Shown here: positions 1 to 4,969 of the stretch, in pieces
Layout: each line of letters starts with the position of its first letter
How positions within the stretch are numbered: position 1 is the stretch's first letter
Source of the DNA: Oscillospiraceae bacterium
GTDB lineage: Bacteria > Bacillota > Clostridia > Oscillospirales > Oscillospiraceae
DNA: 5,026 bases
Reading direction: 5' to 3'
Assembly (NCBI GenBank): GCA_031280855.1
Contig: JAITGH010000211.1
Location: 1 to 5,026, forward strand
The notes under the pieces: model-generated
Databases searched by the model: none
The model's input: only the letters and a program-made list of their open reading frames with translations
Told to the model about the DNA's origin: nothing
Position numbers and translations under genes: made by a program

Positions 1-793
1 CCGGCACCATGGTCGCAAGCCCCGTAAGCGCGAATGCAACCGCGACTCGGTTCGTTACATAGAACAGCGCGATCATCAGCACGATCGGCGGCAGTATGTT
101 CAGCGCGACCAGCAGCGGATACTGAAAGAACGCCGCGAAGTCCTGACGGCGAAGCTCCGCCTCCGGCGCGAAGTAGAGACTCATCACACCCAGAAACGCG
201 CCCAGCAACACCATGGCGGCGAACGCCTCAATCACGCGTACCGCATAGCTTCGCCGCGCCGACGTCAAATCAGGGTAAATCCGACCGTTACAGACGTTGC
301 GAGTCTGCACGCTTCCACGTACGGAGCGAGCCAATCCGTCAAGCAGTTCCGACGGCTTCGCCAGCTTCACGCCCTCGCGATACAGCCCGTCATAGTCGTC
401 GAACGAGTAGAACTTCCCGTCATTGAAGTCGTACGTATTCGCAACGATTGCCGCGCCGTACCGCGCCGCGCACGGTTTCAGCACTTGCTCCGGCATTCGC
501 GACAGCCACAGCGTTCGCGACCATTCCGGACGGAACGCCAAGCGTCCTCGCAATGGTCCCAGCCAGAATCGCTTGATCCGACGCTCCGGCGACTTCACAT
601 CGCGCAGAAACGTCCACCGCCGCGAGTAGTACTCCTCATCCGAGCACGCGCCTATCCCATGCAAGAATCCGTACACCAACCGTACGAGCAAATACTTCAC
701 CAATCCCGGCTGACAGATCAGGCAATACCTGAACATCTGCGTGTCAAGTGCACGAGTATACAGCACTTCCTCAAACATTATGAACTGTTTCAT
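1..793 (-). CDS. Partial membrane protein: degenerate HAD-like N-terminal domain followed by transmembrane helices, probably LTA-synthase/sulfatase-like
   Basis: Translation of the reverse strand from the ATG overlapping the hisE stop gives 264 uninterrupted residues that run off the left edge, so the C-terminus is missing. Residues 1-150 resemble clostridial HAD phosphatases of the phosphoserine-phosphatase type (segments 11-45, 60-90, 95-128), but the nucleophile motif expected as DFDxT appears as M6-F7-E8-E9-V10, so catalysis is unlikely; a motif-II-like Ser is at S98. Hydrophobic helices follow at about 188-208 and 224-246, and a third begins near 248. The segment 231-264 (LNILPP..., then a basic TNR and AFALTGLA) resembles the membrane region that precedes the extracellular sulfatase-fold domain of LTA-synthase-family proteins. 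No clear Shine-Dalgarno precedes the start, which fits translational coupling to hisE through the ATGA overlap. The reading frame is certain; the HAD match is moderate and the LTA-synthase match tentative, because the diagnostic catalytic domain lies outside the window. Confidence 0.72.
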   Translation of the reverse strand, partial: MKQFIMFEEVLYTRALDTQMFRYCLICQPGLVKYLLVRLVYGFLHGIGACSDEEYYSRRWTFLRDVKSPERRIKRFWLGPLRGRLAFRPEWSRTLWLSRMPEQVLKPCAARYGAAIVANTYDFNDGKFYSFDDYDGLYREGVKLAKPSELLDGLARSVRGSVQTRNVCNGRIYPDLTSARRSYAVRVIEAFAAMVLLGAFLGVMSLYFAPEAELRRQDFAAFFQYPLLVALNILPPIVLMIALFYVTNRVAVAFALTGLATMVP

Positions 794-1137
794 GTGTTCT
801 TGTCGACGGTCTTCATCGGTTTCAGATTACCCTGTTTAAGAGCGCGTGCGTCCAACTCCGCAAGCACTGACTCGAGCGGCACGTCAAGCTGCGCCAGCAT
901 GACAAGCAGGTGGTACAGCAAGTCGCCGACCTCCCCGACCAGCGAATCGGCAGTGTACGCTCCGCGCTCATAGTTCTTCGCCGAGATTATCGTCTCGGCG
1001 CACTCCTCGCCAAGTTTCTTAAGTATCTTGTCCAGCCCCTGCTCAAACAAGTAGCGGGTGTACGAACCCTCCGCCGATTCGCGCTTGCGGTCAAGCACGA
1101 CCTTGTACAGCGAACTGATCGCGTTAGAGTCGTTCAT
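790..1137 (-). CDS. hisE: Phosphoribosyl-ATP pyrophosphatase (HisE)
   Basis: This cytoplasmic enzyme hydrolyses phosphoribosyl-ATP to phosphoribosyl-AMP and pyrophosphate, the second step of histidine biosynthesis. The 115-residue product has the usual length of a stand-alone HisE and the all-alpha MazG-like fold signature. The segment GSYTRYLFEQGLDKILKKLGEE lies at 24-45, the metal-binding acidic residues E44, E45 and E48 sit in the EECAE helix, and E69 and D72 in the EVGDLLYHLLVML helix. The ATG is supported by an AGAGAGG ribosome binding site (1145-1151) 7 nt upstream. It follows hisI by 51 nt, and its TGA overlaps the ATG of the next gene. HisI and HisE are separate proteins here rather than the fused HisIE of enterobacteria. 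Residues after about 105 are a short variable tail. I see no missing catalytic residue. Confidence 0.95.
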   Translation of the reverse strand: MNDSNAISSLYKVVLDRKRESAEGSYTRYLFEQGLDKILKKLGEECAETIISAKNYERGAYTADSLVGEVGDLLYHLLVMLAQLDVPLESVLAELDARALKQGNLKPMKTVDKNT

Positions 1138-1188
1138 GGAGTACCTCTCTATATCTGTCGTTAAAAGAAGCCGTGCGAACGCGGTAAG

Positions 1189-1512
1189 CTAATGTACAAG
1201 CGGAAGCTCGCGGAAGAAGCAGCTTGTCTCGCCGGTATGGCAAGTCGGGCCGTCCGGACGGCACATCAGCAGGATCGCATCGTCGTCGCAATCGCACAGC
1301 ACGCGCTCGACATGCAGATAGTTACCGCTCGTCGCACCCTTGTTCCACAGCTCGGAGCGCGAGCGGCTCCAGAACCACGCGGTTCCCGACTCCAGCGTCA
1401 GTCGAAGCGCGTCCTCATTCGCATAGCCCAGCATAAGCACCAGCCCGGTATCCGCGTCCTGCGCGATCACCGGTATTAGCTCCGACTTCTCAAAGTACTT
1501 GCCAAGTTCCAT
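1189..1512 (-). CDS. hisI: Phosphoribosyl-AMP cyclohydrolase (HisI)
   Basis: This enzyme opens the adenine ring of phosphoribosyl-AMP, the third step of histidine biosynthesis, directly after HisE. The 107-residue protein is a typical monofunctional HisI. It carries LIPVIAQDADTGLVLMLGYAN at 12-32, SRSRSELWNKGATSGN at 49-64, the Mg-binding DCDxD motif (D74, D76, D78) and three zinc cysteines C75, C91 and C98. The cysteine spacing of 16 and 7 residues matches the characterised archaeal enzyme. The start is fixed by GAGGT (1519-1523), 6 nt upstream of the ATG. It ends with TAG and is followed after 51 nt by hisE. Upstream is an htrA gene, not hisF or hisA, so this hisI-hisE pair stands apart from the rest of a his operon as far as the window shows. 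No regulatory leader peptide or T-box is visible in the 61 nt in front of it. Confidence 0.96.
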   Translation of the reverse strand: MELGKYFEKSELIPVIAQDADTGLVLMLGYANEDALRLTLESGTAWFWSRSRSELWNKGATSGNYLHVERVLCDCDDDAILLMCRPDGPTCHTGETSCFFRELPLVH

Positions 1513-1538
1513 CGTGTTACCTCACACGCGCCTGCGCC

Positions 1539-1556
1539 CGAGGGTAACAGCCCTCG
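1539..1556 (-). other. Intergenic hairpin between htrA and hisI
   Basis: A perfect 6-bp inverted repeat (CGAGGG, 6-nt loop, CCCTCG) lies between the htrA stop and the hisI ribosome binding site. On the transcribed strand no U-run follows, so it does not look like an efficient intrinsic terminator. It could stabilise the upstream message or weakly uncouple hisI expression, or it could be chance in GC-rich DNA. Confidence 0.35.
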
Positions 1557-1573
1557 AGCGGCAGACGAATACG

Positions 1574-3052
1574 TCAATTGAAATAGTCCGGCAGATTCGG
1601 AGTCGGGGACTCCTCGACCTGCGGGTTCGACTCCGCAAACGTTACGGTAAGCTCCACGTCTTCGCCTTTGCCGTCAACATAGCGGTAAACCGTAAGCACC
1701 GCGGTATCGCCCGCGCCGTAGTTCTTGCGCATATACGCGATAAGGTCGGAGTGGCTTTGAATCTCGTGCTTGTCGATCTTCGTGATCACGTCGCCCAGCT
1801 CGATCCCGGCAAGCTCCGCCGCTCCGCCCGGCACGATCTCGATAACGCCCGCGCCTTTTATCGAGCGCCCGTTATTCCGATCCCGCCCGTCTATGCTGCG
1901 TACGCTGACCCCGAGCACCGGGCGCGGGCGATAGCCCTTCTCCTGCCACTCTGCGATCAAACCGCGCACGTCGTCCATCGGAATCGCGAACCCGAGCCCC
2001 TCCACGGAGGTCTCGCCGCTCTTCGCCGACGCAATCCCGATTACCTCGCCGCGATCGTTGAACACCGGTCCGCCGGAGTTCCCCTTGTTTATCTGCGCCG
2101 AGATCTGGAACATCTTGATCCCCGTATCGCTGAGGGAGTCCGTGTGGATCTCACGATCGAACGCGGACAGCATTCCGCCAGTCATGGTAAACGAGAGGTA
2201 CCCGAGCGGATTCCCGATGACGTAAACCTCTTCGCCGACGCGCATGTTGTCAAGCGAGCCAATCGGCAGCGGCGTAAGCTCCGCCGCAGGTTCTATCTTC
2301 AGCAGTGCGACGTCGTTCGCCGGTTCCGCTCCCACGACTACGGCGTTGTACTCCGTACCGTCATGCATGGAGATCTTGACGTCCAGCCCGCTGTTGTACG
2401 CGTCCTCGACAACGTGGTTGTTCGTGACGATGTACCCGTCAGAGCTGATTACGAATCCCGATCCGCTGATCGTACCCGTTTGAGGTCCGAACCAGTCGTC
2501 CTGCACGGTTATCTCGACAGAGATCCCGACGCACGAATCGACGGACTGCGCGAAGATTTCCGGCGCGGTAAGTGCGGAGCCGTCGGTAAGCGGAGCTCGC
2601 GGTGCTTTAGTCTCGGCGACCGAGTTATCAGCCGCTCTCGCCGTTGCCGTCGGCGTCGGTGAGACGTACGGCTCCGATACGGTGATCGGCGCGTTGTTCT
2701 GCTCGATCAGGTAGTGGATTCCGATGCCGAGCCCTCCGCCGCCGATCAGCAGGCATAGGATCAGCGCGGCCGCCATCAGGCGCATTCCCGATCTGCCGCG
2801 TTCGCTCGGGCGGCGCTCATACTCGTCGTCTTCGAAGTCGTCGTAACTCGCCTTCACCGGCGGCGCGGTACTCCGCACAGTCGCCGCAGTTGCAGTCGCG
2901 CCGGGTTGCGGAGGCGTGTACGTTACGCCGGGTTGCGAGGTCGCCGCAGTCGCGCCGGGTTGCGGAGGCGTGTACGTTACGCCGGGTTGCGAGGAGTAGC
3001 TGGGAGTGTACCCGGTTGACTCGCGCTCCGGGGTTTGCCTTTCATTGTTCAT
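1574..3052 (-). CDS. htrA: Membrane-anchored HtrA/DegP-like serine protease with PDZ domain
   Basis: This is a quality-control protease and chaperone acting on the outer face of the cytoplasmic membrane. The 492 residues divide into a cytoplasmic, Pro/Thr/Gln-rich N-terminus (1-65) with two near-identical repeats, an acidic then basic stretch (71-91, DDFEDDEYERR), one transmembrane helix (about 91-116), a Ser/Thr/Pro/Ala-rich linker (117-160), a trypsin-like domain (about 163-370), one PDZ domain (about 378-472) and a short tail. The catalytic triad is intact: H213 in TNNHVVED, D247 in ANDVALLKI and S326 in GNSGGPV. Topology (N-in anchor, single PDZ) is as in Gram-positive HtrA/YycK-type proteins. 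GGAGGG (3062-3067) lies 9 nt before the ATG. It starts 60 nt after the YrdC gene, with a possible weak promoter between. No CssRS-type sensor or regulator is next to it. The family assignment is secure; htrA versus another paralogue name is not resolvable. Confidence 0.95.
   Translation of the reverse strand: MNNERQTPERESTGYTPSYSSQPGVTYTPPQPGATAATSQPGVTYTPPQPGATATAATVRSTAPPVKASYDDFEDDEYERRPSERGRSGMRLMAAALILCLLIGGGGLGIGIHYLIEQNNAPITVSEPYVSPTPTATARAADNSVAETKAPRAPLTDGSALTAPEIFAQSVDSCVGISVEITVQDDWFGPQTGTISGSGFVISSDGYIVTNNHVVEDAYNSGLDVKISMHDGTEYNAVVVGAEPANDVALLKIEPAAELTPLPIGSLDNMRVGEEVYVIGNPLGYLSFTMTGGMLSAFDREIHTDSLSDTGIKMFQISAQINKGNSGGPVFNDRGEVIGIASAKSGETSVEGLGFAIPMDDVRGLIAEWQEKGYRPRPVLGVSVRSIDGRDRNNGRSIKGAGVIEIVPGGAAELAGIELGDVITKIDKHEIQSHSDLIAYMRKNYGAGDTAVLTVYRYVDGKGEDVELTVTFAESNPQVEESPTPNLPDYFN
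2881..2994. repeat. Two-copy in-frame tandem repeat in the htrA N-terminal coding region
   Basis: Two head-to-tail units of 60 and 54 bp share a 49-bp identical core (2892-2940 and 2946-2994) and differ by a 6-bp insertion in the first unit. They encode residues 21-38 and 39-56 of the protease, each beginning SQPGVTYTPPQPGATA. Each unit itself holds two QPG-type subrepeats. Lengths are multiples of three, so gain or loss of a unit would keep the frame. The near identity at DNA level suggests a recent duplication. Confidence 0.9.
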
Positions 3053-3084
3053 TGATGTGTTCCCTCCACTGATGTGATGACTCT

Positions 3085-3107
3085 AGTATAACCTACTATT
3101 ATGTCAA
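3085..3107 (-). promoter_or_regulatory. Possible weak promoter in front of htrA
   Basis: On the minus strand a perfect -35-like TTGACA (3102-3107) and a -10-like TATACT (3085-3090) occur between the YrdC gene and htrA, but only 11 nt separate them, far from the usual 16-18. TATACT may function with a poor -35, or the hexamers may be chance in this AT-rich gap. A small inverted repeat, TAGTA and TACTA with 5 nt between (3084-3098), overlaps the -10-like box and could be a regulator site. A start just downstream would leave a leader of about 20-30 nt including the htrA ribosome binding site. Confidence 0.3.
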
Positions 3108-3112
3108 AACTG

Positions 3113-3724
3113 TTAACGATTTGCATAAAGTTTGTAAATTCGTTCAAGCTCACCCGGTTCAAGTCCCACACCGGCTCGAATCAGATTCGGAGGGTCGACG
3201 GTAAAGTCAACGACCGCGCTGGCGATCCCATGCTCGCACCGTCCGCCGTCCACAATCGCCGCAATGCGACCGCCGAACACGCGCATGACCTCGTCCGCGT
3301 CAACAGCGGGAGCGCCGCCGCTCATGTTCGCACTCGTACACGCAAGTACTATGCCGGTCTGCTCGAGCAGCTCCTGCGCAACCCAATTCTGAGGAATGCG
3401 GTAGCCGCGGCTCAAACCATCGACGTCAAAGATTGCGGTCACGCCGCTCTCCAGCAGATCTTTGGCGAACATCGGCACGGCAATCTCGGGTTCCGCAAGT
3501 ACGCTAACCGTGTAGTATACGCTTAACGCGTCATCCGCAAGGCACGTGATCGGCTTATCGGGCGCACTGCCCTTAACCGCGTTAAGCTTATGCGCATTCT
3601 TCGGCAGCGCCGCCAGTCCGTAGACCGTCTCCGTCGGGATCGCCACGATCTCACCGCCGTTCAGAAGCTCGGCGGCTCGAACCAGCCCGTACGCGTCGGT
3701 GCCAAGTCGTTCGGTAGTGTACAT
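3113..3724 (-). CDS. YrdC-domain protein of the TsaC/Sua5 family (L-threonylcarbamoyladenylate synthase-like), divergent
   Basis: Family members make threonylcarbamoyl-AMP from threonine, bicarbonate and ATP for the t6A37 modification of ANN-decoding tRNAs. The 203-residue product is the short form without the Sua5 C-terminal domain. Visible family motifs are P30-TETVYGLA at the N-terminus, K51 in a PxDKP context, YRIP at 108-111 (the family's RVP strand), TSANMSG at 130-136 and GIASAVVDFT at 166-175. Departures are marked. The conserved KxR is K51-G-S53 (arginine lost), the WPGPLT segment is replaced by LLESGVTAIFD around 90-100, the region between the PTETVYGL motif and K51 is shortened, and the usual ST of the GxxSTVVD motif is SA. 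The ATG follows an AGGAGG site (3730-3735) with a 5-nt spacer and lies 12 nt after the prfA stop, so it is surely co-transcribed with prfA. In Bacillus the relative ywlC also lies near prfA. Fold assignment is secure; catalytic activity is uncertain. Confidence 0.85.
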   Translation of the reverse strand: MYTTERLGTDAYGLVRAAELLNGGEIVAIPTETVYGLAALPKNAHKLNAVKGSAPDKPITCLADDALSVYYTVSVLAEPEIAVPMFAKDLLESGVTAIFDVDGLSRGYRIPQNWVAQELLEQTGIVLACTSANMSGGAPAVDADEVMRVFGGRIAAIVDGGRCEHGIASAVVDFTVDPPNLIRAGVGLEPGELERIYKLYANR

Positions 3725-3736
3725 CGGGTCCTCCTG

Positions 3737-4798
3737 CTATTCGTCGACGGCGGCGAGCTGCTCCGCTTGAGCCGCTGCGCGAAGCGCGTCCACGACTTCG
3801 TCAAGGTCGCCGTTCAAAATCGACTCAATCTTGTATAGAGTCAAGCCGATCCTGTGGTCTGTGACTCTGCCCTGCGGGAAGTTATACGTACGAATACGCT
3901 CATTGCGAGAGCCTGTGCCGACTTGGGAGCGACGCTCCGCCGCGATCGCCGCCGTCTGCTTCTCGCGCTCCGCTTCAAGCAGCTTACTGCGAAGCACCTT
4001 CATGGCACGGTCGCGATTCTTGTACTGACTGCGTTCGTCCTGACACTCCACGACGACTCCGGTGGGCAGGTGAGTGATACGGATCGCGCTGTCCGTACGG
4101 TTGACGTGCTGACCTCCCGCGCCGCTTGCGCGGAACGTGTCGATTTTGAGGTCGGACTCCTTGATGTCGAACTCGACTTCCTCCGCTTCCGGCAGAACCG
4201 CGACGGTGACGGTGGAGGTGTGAATCCTGCCGCTGGTCTCCGTATCGGGTACGCGCTGAACGCGGTGCACTCCGCTTTCGAACTTCAGCTTGCTGTACGC
4301 GCCGTCACCCTCCACGATGAACTCGCACTCCTTTATGCCGCCAAGCTCCGTCTCGTTGAGGTTAGAGATCTCTACCTTCCAACGCTTACCCTCGGCGTAC
4401 ATCGAGTACATCCGGAACAGCGAGTGCGCGAACAGCGCGGACTCCTCGCCGCCCACGCCGCCGCGTATCTCGACGACGACGTTTTTCGAGTCGTTCGGGT
4501 CGCCGGGCAAGAGCAGCAGCTTGCACTTGCGCTCCCACTCGTCCATCAGCGCGAGCGCGGACTCGCGCTCCTCCCGAGCCATCTCGCGGAACTCAGGATC
4601 CGCCATTAGCGCGTCCGCGTCGGCGGCGGCAGTCTTCGCGGCTTGGTAGGCGCGGTATGCCTCCACCAGCGGCGTCAGTTCCTTGACTTCTTTTGAGACC
4701 CGCGTCAGCGCGGTCATATCGTTATAGACCCCCGGGGTCGCCATATCAGACTCCAGCGAGGCGTACTTCTCGGCAATCGTTTGTAACTTTTCAATCAT
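3737..4798 (-). CDS. prfA: Peptide chain release factor 1 (RF1)
   Basis: RF1 recognises UAA and UAG stop codons in the ribosomal A site and triggers release of the finished protein. The 353 residues match the usual length. The codon-recognition tripeptide is P184-D185-T186 (PxT type in [16 protein letters not shown], as opposed to SPF of RF2). The catalytic loop is G228-G229-Q230 in [11 protein letters not shown], where Q230 is the expected target of PrmC methylation. The N-terminal alpha-helical domain spans about 1-95, and the C-terminal [14 protein letters not shown] motif is at 311-324. The chosen ATG agrees with the family's N-terminus (MxxKLxxIxxKYxxL). It is preceded by GGAG with only 4 nt to the ATG, lying immediately downstream of a consensus -10 box. 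prfA is first in the row; prmC, often its neighbour in Firmicutes, does not follow it here. UAG and UGA stops are both used by genes of this window, consistent with a normal code. Confidence 0.98.
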   Translation of the reverse strand: MIEKLQTIAEKYASLESDMATPGVYNDMTALTRVSKEVKELTPLVEAYRAYQAAKTAAADADALMADPEFREMAREERESALALMDEWERKCKLLLLPGDPNDSKNVVVEIRGGVGGEESALFAHSLFRMYSMYAEGKRWKVEISNLNETELGGIKECEFIVEGDGAYSKLKFESGVHRVQRVPDTETSGRIHTSTVTVAVLPEAEEVEFDIKESDLKIDTFRASGAGGQHVNRTDSAIRITHLPTGVVVECQDERSQYKNRDRAMKVLRSKLLEAEREKQTAAIAAERRSQVGTGSRNERIRTYNFPQGRVTDHRIGLTLYKIESILNGDLDEVVDALRAAAQAEQLAAVDE

Positions 4799-4806
4799 AA
4801 CGCTCC
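4799..4806 (-). promoter_or_regulatory. Unusual short leader / ribosome binding site of prfA
   Basis: The 8 nt between the -10 box and the prfA ATG read GGAGCGTT on the transcribed strand. GGAG is a Shine-Dalgarno core with a tight 4-nt spacer. From the adjacent promoter, transcription would be expected to begin 6-8 nt after the -10 box, that is at about 4799-4801, so this GGAG would mostly not be in the message. It could only serve transcripts from a promoter further upstream. Confidence 0.55.
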
Positions 4807-4835
4807 ATTATACCACACTTTTGCCGATTTGTCAA
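4807..4835 (-). promoter_or_regulatory. Consensus housekeeping promoter of prfA
   Basis: A perfect -35 (TTGACA, 4830-4835) and a perfect -10 (TATAAT, 4807-4812) are separated by exactly 17 nt, and the -10 is preceded by TGG as in an extended -10. A run of seven A residues on the same strand (4839-4845) lies just upstream of the -35 and may act as an UP element. It drives prfA and probably the genes behind it. It should be strong unless repressed. Confidence 0.88.
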
Positions 4836-4839
4836 GTGT
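4815..4839. repeat. Inverted repeat across the prfA promoter; weak plus-strand terminator-like shape
   Basis: ACACTT (4815-4820) and AAGTGT (4834-4839) form 6-bp arms separated by 13 nt. One arm overlaps the -35 box and the other lies in the spacer near the -10, a position where a dimeric regulator would block RNA polymerase. Read on the plus strand, the second arm is followed by T residues to 4845, so the same structure might act as a weak terminator for transcription entering from the left. Both readings are inference; short arms of this kind also arise by chance. Confidence 0.4.
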
Positions 4840-4875
4840 TTTTTTGCGTGAAATTCGGCTAAGAAAAATGTCAAT

Positions 4876-4903
4876 ATGGTATGCAACAACCTGTCACTGT
4901 CAA
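4876..4903 (-). promoter_or_regulatory. Second candidate promoter upstream of prfA
   Basis: On the minus strand TTGACA (4898-4903) is followed after 16 nt by TACCAT (4876-4881), matching four of six -10 positions. Transcription from here would begin near 4869 and give prfA a leader of about 70 nt that includes the GGAG site. It is weaker in sequence than the proximal promoter. Confidence 0.45.
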
Positions 4904-4941
4904 GAGGGAATGGGTTCTTCCGATAATATGGTGAAAGTAGG

Positions 4942-4969
4942 TTGACATAAGGTATCGATACCCTAGCAT
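4942..4969 (+). promoter_or_regulatory. Candidate divergent promoter (plus strand)
   Basis: TTGACA (4942-4947) is followed after 16 nt by TAGCAT (4964-4969), which keeps the TA...T of the -10 consensus. It would direct transcription rightwards out of the window, towards a gene whose start is not recognisable in the remaining 57 nt. ATG triplets occur at 5002 and 5016, but neither has a ribosome binding site. Confidence 0.35.
4951..4962. promoter_or_regulatory. 12-bp perfect palindrome, possible operator
   Basis: GGTATCGATACC is a perfect palindrome placed between the -35-like and -10-like boxes of the candidate plus-strand promoter. A second, shorter palindrome, CGATATCG, follows at 4971-4978 and shares the ATCGAT/CGATAT-type core. 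The position suggests a repressor site. No regulator is identified in the window. Confidence 0.4.

Noticed and set aside
34..973. Several plus-strand open frames across the left end
   Set aside because: They are Arg/Ser/Pro-rich and antisense to the membrane protein gene and hisE, whose minus-strand frames give sensible helices and enzyme motifs.
1539..1556. Intrinsic terminator after htrA
   Set aside because: The hairpin is real but has no following U-run on the transcribed strand, so it is reported only as a hairpin.
1643..2600. Recurring GGTAAGC-like word in htrA, considered as a DNA uptake or other functional repeat
   Set aside because: On the coding strand it is GCTTACC, explained by repeated Leu-Thr dipeptides encoded CTT-ACN; prfA uses CTG-ACG instead, so this is local codon use.
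1499..2662. Long plus-strand open frame (387 codons) opposite htrA
   Set aside because: Arg/Val/His-rich translation with no recognisable domain, exactly antisense to a protease with intact catalytic motifs; a shadow of GC-rich codon use.
3854..4609. Plus-strand open frame (251 codons) opposite prfA
   Set aside because: Low-complexity Leu/Arg/Ala/Asp composition and fully antisense to RF1; no ribosome binding site or family resemblance.
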